Of a DNA stretch of 59,724 nt, positions 16,959 through 25,736 are shown piece after piece; within the stretch, counting starts at the first letter, position 1, and the number at the start of each line of letters is the position of its first letter. The stretch spans positions 1-59,724 of the forward strand of contig CAKRMH010000018.1 in assembly GCA_934364805.1 (NCBI GenBank). Reading direction: 5' to 3'. The notes beneath the pieces were generated by a model. The model did no database searches, was not told the DNA's origin, and was given only the letters and a program-made list of their open reading frames with translations. The stretch comes from an uncultured Lachnospiraceae bacterium. Lineage in GTDB: Bacteria; Bacillota; Clostridia; Lachnospirales; Lachnospiraceae. Made by a program: the position numbers and the translations under genes.

Positions 16959-19694
16959 TTGGATAAATATGAATATAATCTGAAGCAGGATCAAATGAAA
17001 AGTCTCTGTGCAGAAGAGAATTATGACGCTGCGGCAGAGATTGCAGATACAATCAACTGGAATAAGGTTAAGAATGTAAATGCACTGGTAAGTGCAGGCG
17101 AAATATACGAAAAAACAGGTCGTTACGAAGACAGCAAAGAACTTTTATTAATGGCATATGATAGGTCTCCGATCGGACGCACGATCATTTACCGTCTGGC
17201 AGAAGTTGCCGTCAAAATGAAAGATTACGAACTGGCCAGGGAGTATTATGAGGAGTTTGTTGAGATCGCTCCACATGATAACCTGAAGTATGTTCTGGAA
17301 TACACGATCAAGAAGGCACAGGGAGCTTCCTATGATGAGCTGATCCCGATTCTTGAGGAACTGAAAGAACAGGAATATTCCGAAGAATGGGCGTACGAGC
17401 TGGCTTATCTGTATCACAAGGCCGGAATGAGTGAGAAATGCATCGGGGCATGCGATGAGCTGATCTTATGGTTTGGAGATGGCCCTTATGTGGAACGTGC
17501 ACTGGAACTTAAAATGTTATACCAGCCACTTACCAGACAGCAGGAAGAAAAATACAGAGAGATCCGTCAAGAACGCACCGGAGTGACACAGATTGGTGCA
17601 GAAGAGATGAAAAAGGCCGGAGAATATGAACATGAGGCGGTTGAGATTCCTCAGGTTAATATCAATCCGGAGCGTTTTAATACGGTAAACCTTCAGGAAG
17701 AAATTGCAAAAGGAATGCAGCAGATCCTGGATGCAACTGAGAAGGAAACAGTATCTGATACAATGGATAGTATCAAGAAGATGGTGGAAGAGATTCCATA
17801 TCTGCAGCTTCCGAGAGAAGAGGAAGAAGAGGAGGACAAACCGCAGTTTGAGACTGATGAGGAAATTGATGATTCCTTAAAGATCAATTTCCAGGAGATG
17901 ATCGGAGAGGATTCCGATGGTCAGATGAGCATGGTTGTTCCGGAGAAGATGCAGCTGGAGAGACAGATCACCGGTCAGATGAGTATTGCAGAAGTTCTTG
18001 AAGAGTGGGAGAAGACAAAGAAAGCGGCAGAAGAAGCCCTTGAGATTGCAAAACAGCGGAAGCTGGAATCTGCAAAAGCAAAGGCTTTACAGGAAGCCGG
18101 GGACATTATGGACCGGCTTACCGATGTAATACCGAAGCTAGATGCTGGAATTTCACCGAGAGAATTGTTACAGCAGCAATATCTGAAAGAGGAACCTGAG
18201 CAGAAAGAGGAAACGGAATCCGTGGAAACAGTGTCCTCTGAGATCCCGATTACGGAGATTGATACTGCAGAACAGCAGGATTCGGATGAACTCCGGGAGT
18301 TAGCATCCGATCAGGATTATGCGGAAGATGATGACTATGAATACGATAATATTCTTACTCCGCAGGAGAAAGAGGCAGGACAGATCTTTGCCGATATGAA
18401 CGATATTCTTGGCAAAGAGATTGAGCGTTTAAATAATGAGAACGCATTTTTCGATGAGCAGCTTGCCAGTGTCAAAAGCCATGTGGACGAGACACCTGAG
18501 ATCGAAACCGTAGAATTTGATCAGGCGAAAGAACAGACGGAAACGGATGCAATTCAGGATACGATAGCGGAATTCGAAAAAACAGAGAGTATCGAAGAAC
18601 CGTACGAAATTGAAGAAGCGGACGAAATCGAAGAGCCGGATGTACTCGGGGAATCAGACGAAATCGAAGAGCCGGATGTGCTCGGGGAACCGGAAATGAA
18701 TCCGGAGGATATCGCAGATACGATCGAGCAGGAAATGGCAGAACAGGAAGCAGATCAGATTGTACAGAGCATGACAGAGTCCATTCTTCCTGACACAGAA
18801 GAAGAGATGCCGGACATTACCAAGCGGATCCCGGACCTTTCCAAATTTCATCCGGATGCATTTTTAAAGGCGGAGACAACGAGACTTCCAGATATTCCAT
18901 TTATTGAACCGGAAGAGAAAAAGCCGATGATGCATCTTCCAGATGAATTAAGAAGTGTATTTTCTTATTTTGTCCCGGTAAAAGGAATGGAAGATCAGCT
19001 GTGCCAGGCAATTGCGGGGCTGAAGAGACATTTTGAAGAGGATGAGACGGCCTTTACCGGCAACCTTATTATTCAGGGAGGACATGGATGTGGAAAAACC
19101 GTTCTTGCAACAAGCATCATCAAGGCTATGCAGCAGGAGACAGGTCGTCCGAATGGAAGGATTGGCAAGATTGATTCCGAGGCACTGAATCACAAGAATA
19201 TCCAGCAGCTGCTCCGCAGGGTGGCAGGAGGATGCCTGATCATTGAAAATGCAGGAAATCTTTCAAGGGAAAGTGCGGTGACACTTTCTCTGCTTCTGGA
19301 GCAGGATTCCAGTGGAATTCTGGTCATTATGGAGGACACGACAAAAGGTATAAAAAAGGCACTTTCACTGGATGATGGCTATGCCAGGAAATTTACAGAG
19401 AAGATCAATGTTCCGATCTTTACCAATGACGAACTGGTAGCATTTGCAAAATCTTATTCCAGAGAGCTTGGATATGAGATGGAAGAGATGGCGGTGCTTG
19501 CATTATATAACCGCATCAGCAATATTCAGAGACTCGATCAGGCAACGACACTGACGGAGGTCAAAGACATTGTAGACGAGGCAATCGAACGTTCAAAGCA
19601 CATTGGATGGAAAAAAGCGTTCAGCTTTATAACATCGAAACGGCATACAGAGGATGACCGGGTTCTATTAAGGGAGCGGGATTTTGAGGAATAA
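16959..19694 (+). CDS. TPR protein with C-terminal P-loop ATPase
   Basis: Large cytosolic protein (911 residues). Residues about 10-190 form tetratricopeptide-like helix pairs (for example VSAGEIYEKTGRYEDSKELLLMAY and RLAEVAVKMKDYELAREYYEEF). Residues about 240-650 are very acidic and low in complexity, with a near-perfect repeat of DEIEEPDVLGE around residues 550-575. The last 260 residues are a P-loop domain: Walker A QGGHGCGKTVL, a Walker-B-like LIIENAG (Glu in place of Asp-Glu) and a helical lid resembling AAA+ proteins such as CbbX/SpoVK. Function is unknown; the architecture suggests a regulated scaffold or remodeller. The start is TTG 16959 with GAGGTGG six bases upstream. It is followed 45 bp later by glgB. 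Confidence 0.85.
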   Translation: MDKYEYNLKQDQMKSLCAEENYDAAAEIADTINWNKVKNVNALVSAGEIYEKTGRYEDSKELLLMAYDRSPIGRTIIYRLAEVAVKMKDYELAREYYEEFVEIAPHDNLKYVLEYTIKKAQGASYDELIPILEELKEQEYSEEWAYELAYLYHKAGMSEKCIGACDELILWFGDGPYVERALELKMLYQPLTRQQEEKYREIRQERTGVTQIGAEEMKKAGEYEHEAVEIPQVNINPERFNTVNLQEEIAKGMQQILDATEKETVSDTMDSIKKMVEEIPYLQLPREEEEEEDKPQFETDEEIDDSLKINFQEMIGEDSDGQMSMVVPEKMQLERQITGQMSIAEVLEEWEKTKKAAEEALEIAKQRKLESAKAKALQEAGDIMDRLTDVIPKLDAGISPRELLQQQYLKEEPEQKEETESVETVSSEIPITEIDTAEQQDSDELRELASDQDYAEDDDYEYDNILTPQEKEAGQIFADMNDILGKEIERLNNENAFFDEQLASVKSHVDETPEIETVEFDQAKEQTETDAIQDTIAEFEKTESIEEPYEIEEADEIEEPDVLGESDEIEEPDVLGEPEMNPEDIADTIEQEMAEQEADQIVQSMTESILPDTEEEMPDITKRIPDLSKFHPDAFLKAETTRLPDIPFIEPEEKKPMMHLPDELRSVFSYFVPVKGMEDQLCQAIAGLKRHFEEDETAFTGNLIIQGGHGCGKTVLATSIIKAMQQETGRPNGRIGKIDSEALNHKNIQQLLRRVAGGCLIIENAGNLSRESAVTLSLLLEQDSSGILVIMEDTTKGIKKALSLDDGYARKFTEKINVPIFTNDELVAFAKSYSRELGYEMEEMAVLALYNRISNIQRLDQATTLTEVKDIVDEAIERSKHIGWKKAFSFITSKRHTEDDRVLLRERDFEE

Positions 19695-19739
19695 ATAATA
19701 ACATAACATCATGGTTATGAGTATTGGAGGGGCATATCT

Positions 19740-21644
19740 ATGAGCAATTTTACGGAATTAGACAGCTATTTATTTGGACAGGGCACACATTACGATATTT
19801 ACAAAAAGCTGGGCGCTCATATCCAGATGAGAAAAAACACGAAAGGTGTTTGTTTTAACGTATGGGCACCAAATGCCGAGAAGGTATACGTGATCGGAGA
19901 ATTCAACAACTGGAATGAAACATCCCATGAGATGAAACGTGTTGAGCCGGAAGGCATGGGGATATATGAATTGTTCATACCAAAGGTACAGAAGGGATCA
20001 TTGTATAAATATCTGATTATCACCAGGGATGGAAGAAAGCTATACAAAGCAGACCCTTATGCAAATTATGCAGAGCTTCGACCGGGAACGGCATCTGCAG
20101 TTACGGACATTGATCATTTTGTCTGGTCGGATTCCGAATGGATGGATCACCGCAGATCGCTGGGCAAAGATGGGGTTTATGAACAGCCAATGACAATCTA
20201 TGAGGTTCATCCGGGCTCATGGAAACGGCATCCGGGAAAAGACGACGATGGTTTTTACAGTTACCGTGATCTGGAAAAAAACCTGATCAAATATGTCAAA
20301 GACATGGGATACACACATATCGAGCTTATGGGAATCTCAGAATATCCTTATGATGGTTCGTGGGGCTATCAGGTAACCGGCTATTATGCACCAACATCAC
20401 GATATGGAACGCCGGAGGAATTTGCGCATTTTGTCAATGAATGCCATAAAAATCATATCGGAATCATCCTCGACTGGGTTCCGGCGCATTTTCCAAAGGA
20501 TGCACATGGTCTTGCAGAATTTGATGGATCACCGCTTTATGAATATGCGGATCCAAAGAAGGGGGAGCACCCGGACTGGGGAACCAAGATCTTTGATTAC
20601 GGCAAAAATGAAGTGAAAAACTTCCTGATCGGAAGTGCACTGATGTGGATCGAACATTACCACATTGACGGACTCCGTGTAGATGCAGTGGCATCGATGC
20701 TGTATCTTGATTATGGAAAACAGCCAGGACAGTGGATCCCGAATAAATACGGAGATAATAAGAACCTCGAGGCGATCGAGTTCTTTAAGCATATCAATAC
20801 ATTGATCCTTGGAAGGAATCCTGGAACCGTCATGATCGCAGAGGAATCCACTGCATGGCCGAAAGTGACCGGAACAGTCGAGGAAGATGGATTGAATTTC
20901 AGTTACAAATGGAACATGGGCTGGATGCATGATTTTCTGGATTATATGAAGCTGGATCCATACTTCCGGAAAAATAACCATTATAAGATGACCTTTGCCA
21001 TGACCTATAATGAAAGTGAGAAATACATACTTGTGTTATCGCACGATGAGGTCGTACATCTGAAATGCTCTATGCTAAATAAGATGCCGGGACTGGAAGA
21101 TGACAAATTCCGCAATCTGATGGCAGGATATGCATTTATGATGGGGCATCCGGGCAAGAAACTTCTGTTTATGGGACAGGATTTTGCACAGGCACAGGAA
21201 TGGAGTGAGGCAAGAGAGCTTGACTGGTATCTGCTTGAGAATCCAAATCATCAGAAGATCAGTAAATGGATGAAGGAACTGCTTCACATTTACAAACGGA
21301 ATCGCTGTCTGTATGAGCTTGACAGCAGCTGGGAGGGATTCGAATGGATCAATGCAAATGATGCAGACAGAAGCATTTTCAGCTTTATCCGGAAGAGCAA
21401 AGATGGAAAGAACAATCTGCTGTTTGTAATTAACTTTACGCCGGTAGAACGGCCGGATTACCGTGTAGGTGTTCCGAAAAAGAAAACCTACAAACTGATC
21501 TTAAACAGCGAAGATCCGAAATTCTTTGGTTCTGATGAGAACCGTGAAGTATCGTATAAAGCAGTGAAATCCGAGTGTGACGGAAGGCCATATTCTTTCG
21601 CATACCCGCTTCCAGGATACGGAGTTGCAGTATTTAAATATTAA
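19740..21644 (+). CDS. glgB: 1,4-alpha-glucan branching enzyme
   Basis: Introduces alpha-1,6 branches into glycogen-like polymers. It is 634 residues: an N-terminal CBM48 domain (FNVWAPNAEKVYVIGEFNNWN) followed by a GH13 barrel with EVHPGSWKRH, the region I motif ILDWVPAHFPKD, the nucleophile in DGLRVDAVASMLYLDYG, the acid Glu in MIAEESTAWP, and LSHDEVVH. The C-terminal beta domain ends with LPGYGVAVF. No other glycogen genes are adjacent, so the gene is isolated from the usual glgCDAP cluster and linked only to the TPR-ATPase upstream. AGGGGC-type ribosome binding site; terminator downstream. Confidence 0.97.
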   Translation: MSNFTELDSYLFGQGTHYDIYKKLGAHIQMRKNTKGVCFNVWAPNAEKVYVIGEFNNWNETSHEMKRVEPEGMGIYELFIPKVQKGSLYKYLIITRDGRKLYKADPYANYAELRPGTASAVTDIDHFVWSDSEWMDHRRSLGKDGVYEQPMTIYEVHPGSWKRHPGKDDDGFYSYRDLEKNLIKYVKDMGYTHIELMGISEYPYDGSWGYQVTGYYAPTSRYGTPEEFAHFVNECHKNHIGIILDWVPAHFPKDAHGLAEFDGSPLYEYADPKKGEHPDWGTKIFDYGKNEVKNFLIGSALMWIEHYHIDGLRVDAVASMLYLDYGKQPGQWIPNKYGDNKNLEAIEFFKHINTLILGRNPGTVMIAEESTAWPKVTGTVEEDGLNFSYKWNMGWMHDFLDYMKLDPYFRKNNHYKMTFAMTYNESEKYILVLSHDEVVHLKCSMLNKMPGLEDDKFRNLMAGYAFMMGHPGKKLLFMGQDFAQAQEWSEARELDWYLLENPNHQKISKWMKELLHIYKRNRCLYELDSSWEGFEWINANDADRSIFSFIRKSKDGKNNLLFVINFTPVERPDYRVGVPKKKTYKLILNSEDPKFFGSDENREVSYKAVKSECDGRPYSFAYPLPGYGVAVFKY

Positions 21645-21657
21645 TTTTCAGATGAAG

Positions 21658-21705
21658 GGGCTGTTGCACCACTGATTGAAATCAGCAGTGCGGCAGTTCT
21701 TTTTA
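21658..21705 (+). terminator. Rho-independent terminator after glgB
   Basis: A long imperfect stem (GGCTGTTGCAC with GTGCGGCAGTT, inner CTGATT/AATCAG) is followed by CTTTTT. Confidence 0.85.
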
Positions 21706-21720
21706 GTTATCAGGAAAAAG

Positions 21721-21747
21721 TAAGGAATTTTAGAAAAAATCCGATAT
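21721..21747 (+). promoter_or_regulatory. Sigma-28 (SigD/FliA)-type promoter
   Basis: TAAG (21721-21724), 15 bp, then TCCGATAT (21740-21747). The known consensus is TAAA-N15-GCCGATAT, so two positions deviate. The same -35 and spacing recur before the flagellin gene, which supports the call. Confidence 0.75.
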
Positions 21748-21834
21748 ATATAAACAGAGAATAACTATTTGTAAGATGTGTTCTGAATAGTTATAGCTGA
21801 TGATTCGATAGAAAAGACACATGTGGGGAAATAT

Positions 21835-24800
21835 ATGAAGATAGAACAGGCAAACAATATGGATCAGGTCGTTAAAAATGCAGGGAACCCTGGAAATAAC
21901 GGAATTGCAGCGTATTTTGCAGAGCAGACCAGGGAAACAGGAATCGCAGGTCAGGCAGGAATATTCAGCAAAAGCCAGGAGGCTGCGAGAGTCAGCAGCG
22001 CAGGCAATATCCAGGTAGAGAATCCGACATACGGAAGACCAGAGGATGAGACAAAGAACGTATCTGAGCAATTAGAGCAGCAGATGGGGAAGGATTCACT
22101 CAATCATAAAAATGAGATGGTCGTGTTATCGAATACGCTTTCAGCCGATGATTACCGGGAACTTCAGAAGGAAGGATTTTCCCTGAATGATACCGACAGC
22201 CATACCATTATCACGGTGACGGATAAAATCAAAGCGGTACTGGCGAAAGCCGGAGTTGATATTTCTGCTTATGGGGACGAACTCGACATGGATGAACTCG
22301 AACAGATCACCGGAAGTTCAGCTGTAGCCAGAGACATCGTACAGAAACTGAAAGCTGCGGATCTTCCATCCGGTGAGGAACAGGTAAAAGAAGTTGAGAA
22401 TGCATATACACAGGCAGCATCGATGGAAGGACTGCAGGATGAGACGATGGATTATCTTGTCAGGAACCAGAAAGAGCCTACTATTGAGAATGTTTATAAA
22501 GCACAGTACAGTGGTGGAGCTTCCCGCATGGTTTCCAGGGAAGATGCCGCACCCCAGTATGATGATCTGGAGGATCAGATCGGACAGGTATTCCGTGATG
22601 CAGGAATAGGACCGGATACGGATTCCATAAATCTGGGAAAATGGATGATCGCAAACGATCTGCCACTCACAAAAGAGAATATTACATATCTGCAGCAGCT
22701 AAGTGAGCTTTCCGGAAAGCTCGCAGATCCTGCGGGAGAGAAAGACTGGATACTGGATTCAGAAATTCAGGCGGTCGAAGAAGGAAAAAGCGCATCCCAG
22801 GCATATCTGATCCCGGGATTTTCTATGATGGATCAGGCAAATGAGGCCAAAAACGTAATCGATCAGGCAAACGATGATGACATCCGTTTTTGCCAGGAGC
22901 ATGATCTTGCGGTTACGATCGCAAACCTCAGATATGCGCAGGGCACAAGAAATACTTCAGATTCTGAAAACAATACTTCTGATGCACAGCAAAAGCCACC
23001 GGCGGATTCTGTGATCTACACTGCGAAGGAGGACACAGACGCAGCATTTATCACGGCAAGGAGGCAGTTGGAAGAGACACGCCTTATGATGACAACACAG
23101 GCGAACTATGCACTTTTAAAAAAGGGATTTTCCATCGATACGGCTCCGCTTGAGGAGTTGGTCAGCCAGTTAAAAGAACAGGAAAATGCATATCATGCAC
23201 AACTGCTTGGCGAATCACAGAACGTAGACGTGTCCGGGAAGGCGGCACAGCTTACCGAAAGCTCGATCATGATCGAACGTCTGAAGATGCATCCGGCCTA
23301 TGTGCTTACGCTGGAGAATGTTAAAAATCCGACAATCCGAAGTCTTGATGCAGCAGGAAGTGCATTGCAGACGGCATTGAAAAATGCAGGTCAGTCCTAT
23401 GAGACGTTGTGGACAGCACCACGGAAAGACATGGGAGATTCCATTCAGAAGGCATTTCAGAATGTGGACGATATCCTGAAAGATCTCGGAATGGACACCA
23501 GTGAGGCGAATGAGCGTGCAGTCCGTATTCTTGCATATAACCAGACGGAGCTGACGGAGGAGCATATCAAGACGATACGCCAGGCAGATGAGACGGTACA
23601 GCGGACTTTTTCAAGCATGTCACCTGCAGTAACACTTGAGATGATCCGGCGTGGAATCAATCCACTTGATATGGATCTGACCGAGTTAAATGAGACAGCG
23701 GAAAAGATCCGCTCGGATCTGGGCTATGAAGATCATGAACGTTATAGCAAATATCTCTGGAAAATGGAGAAGAAAAATGCAATTACAGAGGAAGAACGGA
23801 CATCATATATCGGAATTTACCGCCTGATCAATCAGGTTGACCAGACGGATGGCGCAGTGATTGGTGCACTGATCGGACAGGGAGCAGATCTGAGTATGCG
23901 CAATCTGCTTTCTGCGGTCCGGACGCATCACAAAAATAACATCGACTACACTGTGGATGATGAATTTGATGGAATTTCGTCAAGCCGTACAGGAATGGCG
24001 ATCGATGGACAGATTGAGACGGCATATCAAAAGTATTGCATCAAGGATATCAAGGAAAGCCTGTCTCCAATCGCACTTTCTTCTGAGACGTTGAAAGGCT
24101 GGGAAGATATGACACCGGATCAGATGAAGGAGGCTTTACAAAAGGCACTTGAGAATCCGCAGGAAGAGCAGGCAGAAGACGCATATGCGAAAGAAATGCT
24201 TGCGGAGTATGAAAAGATCGTGGAGGTTCCGGAGCAGATCTACGAGATACTGGATCAGTATGATATTCCCAATACCATGACGAATGTCATGGCATATCAG
24301 CGGATGACCATGGATCAGAATCAGATGTTCCGCACCTTGTTCCGAAGCTCCGGTGACAAAAAAGAAGAAAAAGTCGAAGATCTCAAGGAAAAGGTCCTTG
24401 AGAACTTTGCAGAGGCAGTCGAGAATCCGCAGGAACTGGCAGATGCACAGGAGACGCTTGCAGAAGTTGCGGAGAATGTTATGAAGACGATGATCATCGA
24501 AAATGATCAGGTTTCCACACTGGATCTGAAAGAACTCCGTTTCATGAGCACGCAGTTTGCACTTTGCGCAAAGCAGGCAAAGGAAGAGAATTACATGATA
24601 CCGATGCAGACCGGTGATTCGATCACCGGAGTATCCTTAAAGATCGTCCGTGGAACGAAGGATCAGGGATTTGTAGATATTATGTTCCGTGGAGAGATGA
24701 TGGGAAAAGTCGCAGCATCTTTCCAGGCGAAAGAAAACGGAATCTCCGGAATGATCGCTACGGATGATCCAGACACAAGAGAACTTCTGGCCGATCACAT

Positions 24801-25020
24801 GGGAATGTTCGCAGAGGCTCTTGGTGAAGACAGTGATGAGGCTGTGGATGTCTCAGTTGCCTATGTAAAGGATCTGGATCTATCCAATTACCGTCATACG
24901 ACAGAGACCACGGAGACAAAATCACCGGTTCAGACACGCAGACTTTATCATATTGCAGAAAGCTTTCTGTCTACCGTAAAAGAATTCGTTTCCGACAGAT
25001 ACGAAATTGCACCAAGATAG
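21835..25020 (+). CDS. Large FliK-like (hook-length-control-like) protein
   Basis: A 1061-residue hydrophilic protein without signal peptide. Most of it is an array of acidic, helical, Gln/Glu-rich segments in which phrases such as 'leucine-x-x-AGI/ANDLPLTKENITYL' and 'KNPTIRSLDAAG' recur loosely, implying repeated domains. The last about 120 residues (SLKIVRGTKDQGFVDIMF, then KVAASF, then DDPDTRELLADHMGMFAEALG) follow the pattern of the FliK C-terminal domain. The upstream sigma-28-type promoter supports a flagellar role. The name DUF6240 may apply, from memory only. ATG 21835 is used because TGGGGA lies six bases before it; an in-frame GTG at 21823 is possible. Its 3' end overlaps the convergent cwlD-like gene by 73 bp. 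Confidence 0.75.
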   Translation: MKIEQANNMDQVVKNAGNPGNNGIAAYFAEQTRETGIAGQAGIFSKSQEAARVSSAGNIQVENPTYGRPEDETKNVSEQLEQQMGKDSLNHKNEMVVLSNTLSADDYRELQKEGFSLNDTDSHTIITVTDKIKAVLAKAGVDISAYGDELDMDELEQITGSSAVARDIVQKLKAADLPSGEEQVKEVENAYTQAASMEGLQDETMDYLVRNQKEPTIENVYKAQYSGGASRMVSREDAAPQYDDLEDQIGQVFRDAGIGPDTDSINLGKWMIANDLPLTKENITYLQQLSELSGKLADPAGEKDWILDSEIQAVEEGKSASQAYLIPGFSMMDQANEAKNVIDQANDDDIRFCQEHDLAVTIANLRYAQGTRNTSDSENNTSDAQQKPPADSVIYTAKEDTDAAFITARRQLEETRLMMTTQANYALLKKGFSIDTAPLEELVSQLKEQENAYHAQLLGESQNVDVSGKAAQLTESSIMIERLKMHPAYVLTLENVKNPTIRSLDAAGSALQTALKNAGQSYETLWTAPRKDMGDSIQKAFQNVDDILKDLGMDTSEANERAVRILAYNQTELTEEHIKTIRQADETVQRTFSSMSPAVTLEMIRRGINPLDMDLTELNETAEKIRSDLGYEDHERYSKYLWKMEKKNAITEEERTSYIGIYRLINQVDQTDGAVIGALIGQGADLSMRNLLSAVRTHHKNNIDYTVDDEFDGISSSRTGMAIDGQIETAYQKYCIKDIKESLSPIALSSETLKGWEDMTPDQMKEALQKALENPQEEQAEDAYAKEMLAEYEKIVEVPEQIYEILDQYDIPNTMTNVMAYQRMTMDQNQMFRTLFRSSGDKKEEKVEDLKEKVLENFAEAVENPQELADAQETLAEVAENVMKTMIIENDQVSTLDLKELRFMSTQFALCAKQAKEENYMIPMQTGDSITGVSLKIVRGTKDQGFVDIMFRGEMMGKVAASFQAKENGISGMIATDDPDTRELLADHMGMFAEALGEDSDEAVDVSVAYVKDLDLSNYRHTTETTETKSPVQTRRLYHIAESFLSTVKEFVSDRYEIAPR

Positions 25021-25670
25021 ATGGCGCGGACCAGTTTATTCTGGTAATCCTCGTCAATCAGACGTGCAGCTTCATCGGGATTACTTAAAAACCCACACTC
25101 TACGATAACCGTAGGTGTGGGTGTTTTTTTCAAAAGATAGTAATTATCATTGGATTTTACAGACCTCGGAGAAGCTGGCGCCAGTTGTTTATTCAGACTG
25201 TCCTGAATATGGGAGGCAAGTGCTTCACCATCCGTAGACTGACTGTAGTAAAATACCTGAGGTCCGGAAACCGAACTGTCCGGATAACTGTTCTGGTGAA
25301 TGCTGATCGTAAAGACTGCTTTGGAATCTGCAATCAGCTTTACTCTTTTTTGCATATCGTCTATTTTTTTATTCGTAGCAGAACTGTCTGCAAGTGTCTG
25401 GTCGGAATCACGTGTAAGAATTACCTGGATCTTCTTGTTTTCGAAAAGCGGCTTGAGCTTTAATGCAAGAGAAAGATTGACGTCTTTTTCCAGGGCATCA
25501 TTGATACCAATCTTCCCGGGGTCGTTGTCTCCGTGACCGGCATCGATCACAATGCAAAGCTTTGAGGTTTCCACTTTTTTGCTCTGGACAAGAGCAGCAC
25601 CTCTTCGTGCAAGGACAAAAGATGTGACAAAAAGGCAGAAAACCATAAAAAATTCGAATCTTTTTTTCAT
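24948..25670 (-). CDS. cwlD: N-acetylmuramoyl-L-alanine amidase, CwlD-like
   Basis: Zn-dependent Amidase_3 enzyme that removes the peptide from muramic acid. The 240-residue protein has an N-terminal membrane anchor/signal (about 8-24) followed by one catalytic domain: metal ligands in IDAGHGDNDPG, the downstream Glu in EKDVNLSLAL, the His in TISIHQNSYP, and the catalytic Glu in VIVECGFLSNPDEA. Single-domain architecture, length and lack of cell-wall-binding repeats fit CwlD, which makes muramic-delta-lactam in spore cortex, rather than vegetative amidases. It lies 66 bp downstream of the GH18 gene on the same strand. Its start codon is inside a 19-bp inverted repeat with the ribosome binding site in the loop. 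The last 24 codons overlap the 3' end of the opposite gene. Confidence 0.85.
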   Translation of the reverse strand: MKKRFEFFMVFCLFVTSFVLARRGAALVQSKKVETSKLCIVIDAGHGDNDPGKIGINDALEKDVNLSLALKLKPLFENKKIQVILTRDSDQTLADSSATNKKIDDMQKRVKLIADSKAVFTISIHQNSYPDSSVSGPQVFYYSQSTDGEALASHIQDSLNKQLAPASPRSVKSNDNYYLLKKTPTPTVIVECGFLSNPDEAARLIDEDYQNKLVRAIYLGAISYLSETNSFTVDRKLSAI

Positions 25671-25720
25671 ATTAGAGGTCCTTTTTCACTCTCTGTTTAA
25701 CATATGAAAAAAAGATTCGA
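25654..25720. repeat. 19-bp perfect inverted repeat over the cwlD start codon
   Basis: 25654-25672 and 25702-25720 are perfect reverse complements, separated by 29 bases. In the minus-strand transcript the cwlD ATG (25670-25668) lies in the 3' arm and AAAGGAC in the loop. It could fold into a translation-controlling hairpin or act as a partial terminator after the GH18 gene. Confidence 0.85.
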
Positions 25721-25736
25721 TTCAGTACAGTTTTCT

